DNA from: Gnetum montanum
Taxonomy: Eukaryota > Streptophyta > Gnetopsida > Gnetales > Gnetaceae
NCBI GenBank assembly: GCA_015680685.1
Contig: MNCI01001986.1
Coordinates: 292,164 to 356,163, forward strand
Reading direction: 5' to 3'
Length of the DNA: 64,000 nucleotides
Of the stretch, positions 34,228-47,050 are shown piece after piece. The notes under the pieces are model-generated. The model was not told the origin of the DNA and did not search any database. It saw only the letters and a program-made list of their open reading frames with translations. The translations under genes and the position numbers were made by a program. Every line of letters begins with the position of its first letter. Position 1 is the stretch's first letter.

Positions 34228-35287
34228 TGATGAGCAATAGGCAACCCCTATGCCCAACCATATGAATCATAAGCATTCACATGCAATTTGATTGAATTCC
34301 ATGGATGGAACTAGTGTGGTATTTATATTGTTAAGAATTGATCATAAATCACTATCTTCTCACTTAGACTAGTAGTAGCTTTATCGCGTATGGTTGAGTC
34401 CAAAGTGAGGCATATGATTATTGATGTTATGCAACTAATGCTAATCATATGAAAGTATGGAAATTAATTATTTAATCCAATTAATAATAAGAACATAAAT
34501 ATAAAACTATCCTAAGGGTAATGAGTGTTCATTCCCAACTTGTTGTACACATCCTAAACTCGCATACCCACTACTGGAATTACCAAGTATTATGCCATTG
34601 GATGAACCAAGTAATAACACTACTGGGATTACCAATTGTTTATGCTTGAAACTGGTCATGTTCATTCCATCGATTAACTAACATACATGGAAATTTAAAT
34701 ATTAACTAAGTACATAGAAAATAAATTGCATTAAAAGTAAATCTATTCTAAGTGAATAGGAATAAATCACGATCTTATTGTCATTCATTGAGTGTGTCTA
34801 GGTACAATGCCACTTGAATAAGATGTTGTACAACTAACTCAAATCCACATTGTGAGCACTCATTGACTATTCTCTAGGATTATAGAATGCAATTACAAGA
34901 TTCTAGCTATGCAATTGATCAAATATTGCCAAATACATAGTAGGTGCTCACTTATTTTTAGGCAAATACAGGAATTTCATTGACAGTGATGCATTAACAC
35001 ATTTAGTTACATCAATGGGGATGCGTCAATGAGGCTGCATCAATGTGGTTTATTTGATAAGAATGCATTGATGCAGCTAAGTTATAGCAGATATGATATC
35101 GCATCTACGATATAGCATCTATGATGTAGTAGCCAACTAAGATGCATTTACAAGGATGCTACAATGCAAATGTGACATAGCATCAACAATATAGCATCTA
35201 TGATATCTTAGTGAACTTTTACACTTGAAAAAATGATGCATTATGATGTCCTCATGACTCAACTACTTGACATATTAGGCCTCATCA
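34228..35287 (-). repeat. LTR L5 of the Athila-like family
   Basis: About 1.06 kb, TGATGAGCAA to GGCCTCATCA. The block upstream of TATA is expanded (34985-35215) and mixes GATGCATCAATG and GATATAGCATCTATGAT motifs. The TATA-like element on the minus strand (CCTAAAAATAAG, 34951-34962) is decayed. Confidence 0.7.
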
Positions 35288-36590
35288 CTAACTATATTTT
35301 CCTTGTGGGTAAGCCAATCTCCTAGGTATTTACTTTTTGATACACTTGGGATTTAAAATTTCCACCCCTAGATTCTTGAAGATGTAACATTACTAGGTGT
35401 CATCCCTTGGAATGTTCATATTGGCATATGTCACATCCATCATCTTCTTTTTAATTAGAATATGTAATCTTTTACACTACATGTGCTTTTCCTTTGTACT
35501 TGTATGCATCCTTGTATGTTTTCTTGCTCTTCTTCTTTTCCTACTCCTTGATTCTTACCTACTCTATCTTTTCCTCCATGAATTTCAATGTGAATTGAAA
35601 TATTTTATCCATTTAGTTCCACATTTATTAATATTATTTTATCCATTTAGGGATAGATTTTATTATTATCAAGGTCTTCCATTGTACCACTTTCTCTAGT
35701 GATGCCTCTTCTTTTGGATTACAAATGGTATTCTTCTTGCTAAGAGCTAGGTCCTGATTATAGTCTTTTGTGTCTTTCCTCTTTCTAAGAACTTTGTACA
35801 ATCAATTATTTTATTTAATGGGCTTTGATTTCTTATAGTATTTCTTGGGAAAAGTTCCCAAGGGTCTTCCTTATTCTATTATGGATCCCATATTTGATGT
35901 AACAAAGTTTCTCTTTTTGAAAAAATCCATGACTGAGTGATTTGTAGTTTTAGACCATGCTAAGGGATTTGTAGTTTCATTGCTTTAAATCTTGAATCTA
36001 TTTTCTTAGCTTAGACACTCTTAATTAGGTTTGATATTTTTATTAAAGAGATGTAGCATGGTTAACCATCAATAAATTGAATCTAGCTTCAAAGACATGT
36101 ACCAAATTTCTACTTCTTTTATCAGTATCCTTGGAAAGAGCTTCAACTTATGTTACTTATTCTCTAATTTCACCAAGGTAGATGTATCATGAAAGGTTTA
36201 TAAATGATGTTATGGATCAAATTTATAACCTTTCTTAAATTTGAAAATGTTGTTTATATCAAGCTGATTGATTGGACTTTCGTTCAAATGTTTTTAGAAT
36301 ATTCTAACTACTTATGTAATTTGGATCATACTTCTTATGGTCAACAAGGATACATTGAAATCATCATTAAGTATATCATAATCATAATTATGATTGTTAT
36401 TTTATCTACAGATATGATCTTTTTAATGGTCTCTCTCATGTATTTTTCCTTTTGCTCTATCTTTATTATAATTTTTATCTCTATTTCTATCTTGGTATCT
36501 ATCTCTATTGTTATCTTAATCATGATCAAGATGCTTATTGTTAAGTTATCTGTTCTTTTGATATTGCACTATAGAATATGAAGAATCAAT
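35288..36590 (-). pseudogene. gag fragment upstream of L5 (middle and C-terminal part)
   Basis: Minus-strand gag collinear with 26480-27600 of E1, including the C-D-I-C-Q-Y-E-H-S-K-G knuckle at about 35401-35437. Its N-terminal part appears to continue at 49607-50400, beyond element E3, so E3 inserted in this gag. Confidence 0.55.
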
Positions 36591-37118
36591 CAAATAGAGG
36601 ACTATGGGTTACATGGGATTAAGTTTCTAAAATTATGGTGAAGGATACTCTTGATAAAACAAATGACTATCTTATCAATCAATCTCAATACAATAATCTC
36701 ATCACAAGAATATCATTAAACAAACATAAATTCTCTATCTTCAAAAGTTCTATGTATATCTATTTGTATATCTATCTCTATATGTTTATCTTTTCTCTCT
36801 CTATTCTTCTCTTCTACTTATCTTATAGTTACACTTCAATATGATATGAAAATGACTTCAGTTGATGTTTGCAATAACTTCTAGCTAACAACTACAACTT
36901 GGATGTGAGTTGTAGCTAGGTTGCTACTTCTTGCCTAAAGAAGAATCATCAAGTTAATTAACTATTGTAAGGGATTGTGATCAACAATCTCAATTAACCA
37001 TTTCAAATGATTGAGTATTCAAACCTTAACAATCGAGTAGTCATTAGGCTAAAATATCCATTATGACTATGATAGGGGTATGAGTCATAGGGACTTGCAC
37101 TAATGAATTTCATTCTTC
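36591..37118. other. Unassigned sequence left of E3
   Basis: AT-rich, with a TATCTATTTGTATATCTATC-like low-complexity stretch at 36750-36800. No gene and no match to the other elements that I can see. Confidence 0.3.
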
Positions 37119-37473
37119 TATTAAAAAATAAGTTGCAAGTGGCTACGAATCACATCTAGAAGAAACTCTATGTTGCAAGTTCATGCAAATCATATGAGAA
37201 TGCAATACCTTGTCAAACTTGATTTCAACTTCCCAAGCTATGTCCATCTTTGTTTGAAGATCACTCCACTTGTTCCTTAGTCCTCTATCTTTTGAAAATT
37301 GACTTTTGGTGGTTGTAGAATAGACATTATTTGTTAAATAAGTTTGAAACTCATTGGGAATCAAATTTTGAAAAATTATTAGTGGTTGTGGGTTGCATGA
37401 GCTCACAACTACCTATCCAAGTCTTAAAATAATGTTAACCAAGTACAAAGGAGCATCAATTCACATCCTAATA
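37119..37473 (-). repeat. 3' LTR of E3
   Basis: About 355 bp, with ends decayed from TG...CA to TA...TA. Collinear with 49242-49605 at clearly recognisable identity. A purine-rich stretch on the minus strand (TTGGGAGC) stands next to it as a possible polypurine tract. Confidence 0.7.
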
Positions 37474-37599
37474 TAGCTCCCAACTAGCTCTTTATTGTCT
37501 CAATAAAAGAGAGAGGAATAATATGCATAAATCAATGAGAATACAATAAATAATGAAGGACATCATGAAATCAATCCCCTCTATCATAACACCTTAAAG

Positions 37600-39070
37600 C
37601 ATACAAAGAGAGAAAGGGAAAGAAGAAGTGAAGAACCAAAATGCTCAAACTAGAGGAGTTGAGCCTTATCCTAAAAGAGATGTGGAAGGCTCTATTGAAG
37701 GAGCAGATTCAGATGCATTCTCACCTATTTTCTCATTCATGAAATCCTCTTTGTCACCTCATCTTCCACTTGGTTAGTAGATCTAGATGGTTTAGCCTAA
37801 TTTGCATTAGTGATCAGGGATCCTCATGGGTGCAAACTCTGGATCCACCAATTCACTAACCTCCTAGTAACTAACTATGTGATGAAGATCCCTCATCCTG
37901 GAAAGTAAATGATGCCCCAAATTTTCACATTGGAGGCCAACTGATACTACCTCCTCTAAAGTCGATTATAGTTCGCATGAAGACACACTTCCATCTCATT
38001 ATCATGTATAATGAGACTTGTTTATAGGACATCTAATTAGGTCATGAACTAGGATTTAGCTCCCACTAAAGCCTAAACAACACCTACCATGCTTTGCTAC
38101 TACTATTGCTATATTAGCCTAGTGGGCCTCCCAAGTAGGCCTACCCCCATCTCTAGGGACACGTGGGTCAAGAATCCACGTAACCACCTCATACCATGTC
38201 CTAGGCAACTGCTGAGTGTAGAAATCATATCCCAAATTTTGGAATTGGTCCTCATCCCATGCAATAATCTCCTTGACGGGCAAGATAGGTGGTCAAATTT
38301 GAAAATGTTGTTATAATGTTAAGATCACTGATGTGAAGGGAACCCCATTGGCATCTCAAACTGCCAACTTCATCCTTAAAAAAATGATAAACAGATAATT
38401 AAGGGTGTAAATACCCTCCAAGTCATTCATAACCAAAATGCCAAAGGACATGACATGCATGAAATGAGAGCTACCCAAAATGTTCATCATCACTGCAATT
38501 GTAAGAATCCTCCTTTCTAGGGAAAGGTTCTTGTAGGATCATCTTATCTCATCCATCACCACATTAAGGAGGCCCTCTACCAACTGAGGCTTCCTCTTTG
38601 ATGATGCTACTACAAAGTGCAATTTGTTTGGTGTTTTCTAGGGAAAGGTTCTTATAGGATCATCTTGTCTCATCCATCGCCACATTAAGAAGGACCTCCA
38701 CCAACTAAGCCTTCCTCTTTGATGATGCTACTATAAAGTGCAATTTTTTTGGTCCCACTTGCATCTCAAGAACCTTAGCAATGAGGACCTTGGTAATGTC
38801 AGACGACATGGTGCCAACTTGAAAAGTTCATGATGTAGGCAAAGTCCTCCATAATGTTATGTAGTATTGTCAAGCCTCCCACTCATAGAACACCTCACCT
38901 CATGTCAAGACAAACTCCAGGTTGTGAACTATCAAACAAGCCTCAACTAGTGAATTCACTAGTTCTATGAGGGGCTTGAAGGTCCTAGGTGCCCTCAATG
39001 GCACCATAGGAAACTTTGCCTCCTGGCACTCATGCTTCATGTGCTTCCTATGAGAACATTCATGCTACTC
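37600..39070 (-). pseudogene. Extra ORF downstream of pol in E3, broken
   Basis: A decayed frame of about 480 codons with pieces such as FPMVPLRAPRTFKPLIELVN, MSSDITKVLIAKVLEMQVGP and WDEDQFQNLGYDFYTQQLPR, ending in an S/P/E-rich tail near 37690. The position matches the extra ORF of E1, after integrase and before the 3' LTR. I do not recognise the family. A 121-bp duplication at 38515-38756 shifts the frame. Confidence 0.4.
38515..38756 (-). repeat. 121-bp tandem duplication
   Basis: Two adjacent copies, 38515-38635 and 38636-38756, both starting TTCTAGGGAAAGGTTCTT, with few differences. 121 is not a multiple of three, so the duplication would break the frame it lies in. Confidence 0.85.
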
Positions 39071-40224
39071 TTCTTGAGCACATATTCATGCTATTAGATT
39101 TATATTTGTTGAAGATTATCCCTTAGTACATCCCCTCTTATGCTAGGATGCGTGAGAAGTTCCTTGCTATAGGGAACATCAGTACACATACAATAATAAT
39201 ATAATGCATAAAAGAAAAACATGAAATAGAATGCAATAAATAAAGTATCATAAAAATATCATAATATCAAAATTAAAAATAAACATGATGCAAATACATT
39301 ATAGAAAGTATATAATAACAAACAACTATAAAGATCTATACCAGTATTTCCAAAATATCAACAATGTTGGTACCCCTAACGAAGTCTTTATTGTCCCCAA
39401 CGTACATGACTAGTGTAGAGATGGAAAATACAAAACATGGTAAAATTAAATATGAATATTTTGAATAACATAATGAGGAATTAGTTATTCATCAACAATG
39501 GATTAACTACTATACCATGAGTGTAGTGCTTAAAATGAAATTACTTGATAGTATCCCACACTGTTAAGTAATTCTCAAAATAAAATTATTATTTTCATAG
39601 CTCTAGCTTAATAGTGAATTACTTACGGATTAGGATAGCTATAGTAAGAAAAACATGATACCCATACTAATANCTAATGAACTCTAGGTTTTTGGTGTCT
39701 TCCTTGGTATTTTGGTGCTTTTCATTTAGGGTTCCAAGCATTTTCTGTATTAATTTAATTTTAAATTCTACATAGAACTAGGCTTTTGTTTTTTTTTTGT
39801 TTTTGTTTTTTTCTATTTTTGAATTGTTAGAAGTTTTCTATTAGTATGGGTATCATGTTTTTCTTACTATAGCTATCCTAATCCGTAAGTAATTCACTNA
39901 GTCTAAGAGGAAAAATGCATTAGAAAAAGATATTTGATACATACCTTAGAGATTTTGTAGATGGAAGAAGGCTTAGAGGTAAGATCTAGTAGCTATGTAT
40001 GTAATGAAAGCTTACTTTAGCTTTTGGATGTATCTTACAGTGCTCTATGATGAAAAATGATATTTAGTTTTGTGGGATGCACTTTTATTTTTGCATTTTT
40101 AAATCAAGTTGTCACTAACTATGAGTTGTAACCTATCACAACATCAAAATAAAAAATTTTAATAAATTTTGAAGTTGCAACCAACTACGGGTTGCACCTC
40201 ATTGCATCTCCAAAACTAAGGATA
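39071..40224. other. A-rich spacer with an inverted repeat
   Basis: Noncoding sequence between the E3 extra ORF and the copia solo LTR. It holds an A-rich stretch at 39180-39340 and the inverted repeat listed separately. The missing integrase C-terminus of E3 is not found here. Confidence 0.4.
39613..39898. repeat. 60-bp perfect inverted repeat flanked by N
   Basis: Arms 39613-39672 and 39839-39898 are perfectly complementary over 60 bp with a spacer of 166 bp. The only two N bases I noticed in the window are at 39673 and 39899, directly after each arm. Such identity is unlike the decayed repeats around it. Confidence 0.85.
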
Positions 40225-41347
40225 GCACCTAGCTGCACTTTTCTACAATTCGAGAATTTAACATTATAGTGAAATGCACTACAAATCATAGGCATTTGCA
40301 CTTTTTGAAACTTGGGTACTTCTACGCTCAAAGGGTAGAATCCTTGCATACCTCTAGAATTTATTCCTTTGAAATATGGTTTAGAAGGGATCACAACCTT
40401 TACAATGTTTGAGCTCCACTCGAAGTATTTTCTCATTAGAAAAACACTCAACCCTACAAGGTTCCAACAAGCTCAAAATGTGATTTAGAGGATCCCACAA
40501 TTTTTATAAAGATGTAAGCTCCACTCGGAGTATTTTCTTGTTGGAAATATACTCAACCTCACAAGGTCCCAACAAACTTACAAGATGTCTTGTCACAAAA
40601 AGCACATAAACCCTGTAGGCTTACAAAGAGAGAAAAATAATCAAGGAGAGAATGTAACTCAATTTACAAAGTCGTTGCACTTAGGCACACATACAACAAT
40701 TCATAGCAATTCACAAATGATGACAACCATGAGGAACAAAGCCAATTCACCTAGTATAGATAATTATAGATATTTTAATGAATAGTGCTTTACATTTCCC
40801 AATAATATTACTTTTTTAATAGTCTTTTACATTCCAAATCCTCATCAACATTCATGTAATAGCTAGAAAATGGCTAATTAGGATATTTCATTTGTGCTTG
40901 GAACATCTATCTACAAACAAATCATATTCACATGGAATTTTCCATAGAAAATTGGGATGTCTCACTTGGGACATCATAGCAACAATTGGGACATCTATTG
41001 TTTATTTGGGACATTTAGCCTACAACTGTCATTTGAACTCTAGGATGTTCTTTTGACATTTGGGATGTCTCGAAAAATCTTGATACACCTTATTTTGGCT
41101 TGTAGACTTCATTTTCTAATTGAGACTTTGTGTCATCTCATATTGGCATCCTAGCTCTCATCTTGATAACTCAGCTCTCATTTTGGTACCATGAAGCTCT
41201 TATCATAATTATCATGAATTCCTTGTATTTATACCAATATGCTTTTATCCCGATCTTGTCATATTATTCTTTCTTAGTCCTACAAGACCATAAGCACATT
41301 TCCACATTCTCAATTTTTCAAGATTTTAACATACCAAAAGGTCAATA
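40225..41347 (-). repeat. Solo LTR of the B copia family, inserted in E3 integrase
   Basis: The right end reads on the minus strand TATTGACCTTTTGGTATG, the LTR start of B1 with one change. Further in are GGGACATC-type repeats (40920-41070) and, at 40313-40600, the AAAGGGTAGAATCC and CACTCAACC blocks found near the ends of the B1 LTRs. The left border is uncertain. No internal sequence follows. Confidence 0.6.
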
Positions 41348-42091
41348 GTTCATATGGGGTAAAGCCAAGAGATGATTTATGTAACATATGAATAGTCCAT
41401 AATGCATCAAATAAATGATAAGACTACTATGTTCTATTCTTTCTTACAACTTTCTGCAAAATGTTTTTGATTTCCTTATTTATAGTTTCAACTAAATCAT
41501 TTGATTAAGGATGATAGGTAGTAGCAATATGATGTGTAATTTCCATTTTGTGTAACAATTTCTCTATTATATCATTAAAAAAATGTGTGTCCTGATTACT
41601 AATTAAGATTCATGGGCATCCAAAGCATAGAATTAAGTCTTCACTCAAGAACCCAACTATAGTTTTCGCATCATCGTGCCTAGTTGCTTTCACCAAAACT
41701 CATTTGGTGAGATAATCAATGGAAACTAAAATATACTTAAAAGAAATTCTTGAAGGAAATGGATCCATGAAATTAATTTCCTAACAATCAAAGGACTCAC
41801 TTTCCATCGAGAAAGACAACAATGGCATGTCTTGCCATCTTGTGAGTCCTCCTATTCATTCGAATTGATGACATCTCTTACAATATGCATAAGTATGTTT
41901 AAAAACTTAGGGCAATAACAACTAGCATGAAGGATTTTGTATAATTTTTTTTACTTGAAAAGTGTCCTCCATACACTCCATCATGGTTAAAAGCAACTAC
42001 CTCTTGTTGTTCTTGTGCAAGTAGACATTGTTGAATGATTTGATCTTTGCAAATCTTATACATAAATGGATCTTCCCAAATGAATTATTTA
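41348..42091 (-). pseudogene. E3 integrase, broken and truncated
   Basis: Minus-strand pieces give a core with VSIDYLTKW, LISNQDTHF (second Asp region read as N-Q-D), VETINKEIKNIL in the place of the catalytic Glu helix, and DALWTIHMLHKSSLGFTPYEL, where the solo LTR cuts in. To the right is a decayed zinc-binding region up to the nested copia element at 42092. Confidence 0.65.
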
Positions 42092-43134
42092 AGAATTAAG
42101 AACTTAGAAGGGGAGGATGAATAAGTTCCCTAAAATAAAATTAAATAGCCACAAAAACCACACTCAAAATTTACATGGTTCCCCAACTTGGGTACTTCAT
42201 ACTTGAAGGGTAGATTCCTTACATGCCTCCAGACTTTTTTTCTTAAAAAGTGGTCTAAAGGGCACCAAACCCTGTACAAGCTCTAACCTCTACTTTGAAG
42301 TGTTTCATCACTATGAAATCACTCAACCTTCCAACCTTTACAAATTAAGATCTATTCCAAAGCATTTTGACATTACATAAACACTCAATCTTCAGGATCC
42401 CAACAAGCTTACTTATGATGCCTTCTTGCAAGAAGCATATCAACCCCAGTAGGGCTACAAGAGAGAAAAAAAATCACAATGACAAAATTTAATCTAAAAT
42501 TATAGGTCCTTATACTTTGAAGCATAGTTCTACAAAAAATTAAGCAAATGATTTGACAACTAAAGTACGCAAGTACATTATACAATGATTACTTTGATAG
42601 TGATGATTCTTGCTCAAAAATTACACAATACCCAAGAGAATAAAGTATTCTTATAGCCTTAAAGTTTCCAAAATCACCTTGGAATTTGTGTAGACATATC
42701 CTTTGAGATTGGGATGTCTTTTTGAAATTGACTTCAAATTTTGGGAGACGTTTCCTCTAGAAATGGGATGTCTCTATGGAGATGTCTTCTCTAGAATGGA
42801 GGCATCTTCTTTTTTTTGGTAGAAATCTTCTCTAAAAGGTCTTCACTTTAACAAATATGTCTTCTCAACTTTTGAATTTTGTTTCTTAAGGCTTCCTCTT
42901 GATCACTAGAGCATCTTCATTTAGGTTGTAGTCCTCCTACTCCTTCATGCTCCCTTGAGTCTTTGTAGTCTCCACTTTATTATCTCTATGTAGATGTCAT
43001 TTCTTCCATGCTTCCTTGAGTCCTTGTAGTCTCTACTTTGACATCTCATTCATGCCTTGCAAAACATCACTTTTCATAACATTCTATATTCTCCATTTTC
43101 CTTAAGGTTTTGACATATCAAAAGGTCAACAATC
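42092..43134 (-). repeat. 3' LTR of B3
   Basis: About 1.04 kb, ends in TGTTGACCTTTTGATATG (minus strand) on the right and TAAGTTCTTAATTC on the left, as in B1. At 42950-43040 a segment of about 75 bp (CTTGAGTC-TTGTAGTCTC core) is duplicated. Confidence 0.7.
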
Positions 43135-43148
43135 TTCCCCTTTTTGGT

Positions 43149-44486
43149 GATGTCCAAAACATAAGAAAATGGGTGAGTCAATAAACTAATAAATAGTAAC
43201 AATAATCAATAAAAATATTAAGACATATAAATTTCAATGGAAGCCAAGGTTATAAATAGGATAATGGCTCTAAAGCTCAAAGCACAAGGTAGAGATTGCA
43301 TGAACCACATAAAACTTGCCTACAACAAAACACATGATATAGAAGCATGATTTGTCTATAGCATAATCCATCCTCAAAAACTATCCACAATACATACGAT
43401 TGTTGAAACATCCATATCATGTACAAAAATCAAATATGTGTAAGTCCATAACAAAAATCACATATGTGCACATCATCAAACTACTCATAAACATCATCAT
43501 AACTATTCAAAATGTCCATGTTCATATACATAAAAAACTCTTTCTCCCTTTTTGGACATCATCAAAAAAGAGGGATGACCCAAGGACTCTAATCATTGAC
43601 CTCTATAGCATCATCAAAGTCCTCAGTTGAAGTAGCTTCAACACAAGAAGGTCTATAAGTCTCTTCCTCATCATCATCACTACTCATGATGCCACTAGAT
43701 GTGTGTGGGTCATCATCATCATCTAAAGAGGATGGCTAGGTAGGAGCTCTTCACAAATGAATATTCACTCTAAATTGAGATGAAGTTGGTGGATTTGGCT
43801 AGGCTAGAGTCTACTATTAGGATGAGGAAGCTCCCTTCCTCTAATAAGTAATGGCATCAGTAGGCTTCCATTGGGATGAAGTCCCAAAGATGCTCTCCAT
43901 GGCATGCTACTTGAATGATTTAAGAGCATCATCCTGATGATGAGAACTAGTGTCAAGATACATGGGATCAAGATGCTCCCCCTAGACATGTGCCAATGGT
44001 GCATCAAGCTCCTCAAAATCAAACTCATTTCTTGAGTCAAAGGCCTGGGAGGGTCCAACTACTATAGAGTGTCTCAGTGGAGTAGAAAGGTCCTCCTCAC
44101 TATCTAAGATGAAAGGAGTGCTGATCTTCTTAAACTACTACTTATCAGGAGGAAGAGGTACTCTAGTAGTGTCCATTCTCTTATGCAAGTAAGAGAGATT
44201 CCTACCAAGCATCCCAAAAGTATGAACAAATAGTTGAAGTAGCTTCTTCAGTGAAGATCTCACCTATCCACCAGTAGATTTGGACCTTCTTAAATGAGAA
44301 AAGGTCCTAGATAATTATGCTAATCTCTTCTTCTATGATGGAGGTGGCTTGGTGTTAGGTATTGCTTCATTTGCATGGGAGAAGCTCCTCTTCTCTGCAT
44401 ACTCACCAATGCTCCTCTTGCCTTTAAGAAAAGGAATCTTTAGAATGGATCCATCTCTTTGATGGATTAACAAGCTGATGAGGTGT
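43149..44486 (-). pseudogene. Frame in the envelope-like position of B3, broken
   Basis: A minus-strand reading with few stops between about 44470 and 43800. It contains GKRSIGEYAEKRSFSHANEA, KKLLQLFVHTFGMLGRNL and STPFILDSEEDLSTPLRH, then a D/E- and S-rich tail. It lies between the lost RNase H and the polypurine tract, where SIRE-type copia elements carry an envelope-like ORF. B1 has no such ORF at that place. No transmembrane segment is clear, so the role stays open. Confidence 0.35.
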
Positions 44487-44597
44487 TGTAATCTCTACTT
44501 TGACATCTCATTCATGTCCTACAACACATCACTTTCCACAACATTCTAGATTGTCCATTTTTCTTAAGGTTTTGACATACCAAAAGGTCAACATTAT

Positions 44598-45160
44598 TGT
44601 GCCTTGATGATGAAGGTTTATTTCTGTCCTTTAGTCCAAGACTTTGGAAATTTGCATATAACTAAATAATTAGCAATATCCACATATCAACAATCTAGAA
44701 CCTTAGGAATAACTACCTTAGCCTAACAAGCAAATAGCTACTCATCTAGGAATACATCATTAAAGGAATAAGATGTCTCCAAATCTACATTATGCTCCAA
44801 TCTAGACAAATGATCTGCCACTAAATTTTTAGATCCCTTTTTAGCACAAATAACCAAATTGAATTCTTGCATTAAAAGATGCAAAAAAATTAATCTTGGA
44901 CTTTTAGTTCATTTATTATGCCAATATTTAATAGCAGCATGATAAGTAAATACTATAGTATAAAAACTAATTAAATAATGATGAAATTTATCTAAACTAT
45001 ATATGACTATTAACATCTCTTTTTTAGTAGTAGTATAATTAACTTGAATAGGGGTTAATGTCTTAGAAATATAATAAATAACATATGAAACATTATCTTT
45101 ACACTGATCCAATACAACTTCAAATGCAAAATCTGAGATATATGTCATAAGTTTAAAGTC
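44598..45160 (-). pseudogene. E3 RNase H, broken
   Basis: The frame at 45148-44912 reads FEVVLDQ, VIYYISKTL, VNYTTTKKEMLIVIYSLDKF and HAAIKY, the gypsy RNase H order; the expected A-x-x-N-Y-T-T-T-E-K-E has K for E. A D-L-x-G-S-K-N-L-V-A-D-like connector is decayed further left, next to the nested copia element. Confidence 0.7.
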
Positions 45161-46350
45161 TTTACTTCAGTCAAATGCCTGCAATATTGATGTTAAAGAA
45201 AGCTTAGATTTTAAGACTTCAAATGCATTTTAGAGATCTTCATTCCACTTGAAAATAATATCTTTTTGTAACATTTTCACCAATGATTGAGTAGTCAATG
45301 AAAAAGCTTTTATGAATCATCTATAAATACCAGCATGTCCCAAAAATGCATATAAATCTTTCACATTAACAGGATGAGCAAGACGAGAGATAACCTTTAT
45401 TTTTTCAGGATCTACAGAAATTTCCTTCTTACTCACAATGTGACCTAACACAACACTAGAGGAGACCATGAAATGACACTTTTCCCAAGATAATCTAAGA
45501 CCCTTATCAATACACTTATGCAAGACCAGTTTAAGATAATGCAAAGCATCAAATAATGAATCATTGTAGACTACAAAATTGTCTATGAAAACCTTAAGAA
45601 ATGAATCAATCATATCTGAATAAATAGATGTCATAGCTTTTTGAAACGTAGCAGGAGCATTACACAGCCCAAAGGGCATATGTCAAAATGGAAAAGTCCC
45701 TCATGGTGTAGTAAACATTGTTTTATGTTGATCTTCCTGGGCAATTGAAATCTAATTATAATCAATAAAACCATCAAGAAAAGAATAAAATGTATGCCCT
45801 TGAAGTTTGTCTAAAACCTAATCTAAATATGGAATTGGAAAGTGATCCTTTCTTATGCATTTATCTAATTCATGAAAATCAATACAAACACATCACTTTC
45901 CAGAAATTTTTATGCACTATTGTAATAGGACTAATCCATTGATAATTAGAAATCAAATAAATAATACTTACCTTAAAAAATTTCAAAAGTTCATCTTTTA
46001 TCTCTTATTTTAAAGCTAGGTTTAGCCTCCTACATGGCTATTGTCATTGTCTAGCCTTAGCCTACAAATGGATATGATCCTAAATAATGGATGGAGAAAT
46101 CCCATGCTTAAGATCTAAAGGTGACCAAGAAAAATCATTGACAGAAGTCATTAGAACATGAATCAATCTATGTTCTTGATCAATGGTTAATCTTGAACTA
46201 AAAATCAATGGTTTATTATTCTTAGCATAAATATATTTCAAGTGAGAAGGAAGTTTCTTTAAATTTAAAGTTATCTCCTCACCATTTGCAATAGAAGAAC
46301 AATTCTCTAATTTACAAAAATCCTTACCAATTAAAGAATCTTCCACTTGG
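45161..46350 (-). pseudogene. E3 reverse transcriptase, broken
   Basis: MPFGLCNAPATFQKAM at the start of the frame 45679-45320 is followed by LKVFIDNFVVYND: the catalytic F-I-D-D box has lost its second Asp (D to N). WEKCHFMVSSSVVLGH and LYAFLGHAGIYR follow, closely fitting Athila RT. The frame 46346-46083 carries the connector region LKKLPSHLKYIYA. Confidence 0.8.
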
Positions 46351-47050
46351 GTACATATGAGCTATCTTCAATCATCCATAGTTACCTCTTTATATTCTTC
46401 CAATATGAGTACTTGATATTCCTCATCTCAATCACATAATTCTAGAGAAACCATGTTTGCTACAACAATGTTGACCATATTAAGCTCATAAAATTGAAAT
46501 TGGTTATCAAGGATATATATATTGACTAAAAACATTCATCAAATGTCAAAGTCATTAATCCATTTTTCACATAAATAATCGCATCCATAGTTACCAACAT
46601 AGGCATGTCAAAAATCAAATGATAGATATTATTCAATGAAGATGTATAATAAGCTAGCATAATGAAATCAATAGGGTACAAAGCTTTATCTACATGTACC
46701 AAAATATCCTTACCAATACCTTTCAGATAAATAGGAGACCCATCAATCAAAGAAATGGGAATATTGGTAGGTCTAATATGATCATAATCCAATGATTGAT
46801 AAATCTAAAACTACATAACATGTACACTAGCCTCTAGAGCTACTAAAGCAAGATGAAATTTCCTATTACAAATCATGCAACCAATCATAGAACTACTAAG
46901 ATCTGTTGTCTCTTTAGGCATCCTAGCCTTCAAAATATTTGTGATAGTTTTAGCAAGGCTAATATGCTTGGGTATTTTAATTTTCTTTTTCATAAAATAA
47001 AGTTATTTAAGGTATTTAGGTTATTGAGGGGTATTTTCAATAGCTCTTAA
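46351..47050 (-). pseudogene. E3 protease, broken
   Basis: The frame 46792-46529 reads LKGIGKDILVHVDKALYPID, then HLIFDMPMLVTMDAIIYV, where an Athila protease has I-L-G-R-P-F-L-A-T-A-x-A-x-I. The G-R-P triplet has become D-M-P. The upstream active-site segment (46993-46814) is not clear. Confidence 0.6.

Larger units (their letters stand above)
42092..44596 (-). mobile_element. Deleted copia element B3 nested in E3
   Basis: A near-complete LTR (42092-43134), then a polypurine tract on the minus strand (AAAAAGGGGAAGAT, 43135-43148), then about 1.3 kb of internal 3' sequence, then only the first 110 bp of the other LTR (44487-44596). gag, protease, integrase, RT and RNase H are missing. It splits the E3 pol between RNase H and integrase. 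Confidence 0.65.
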
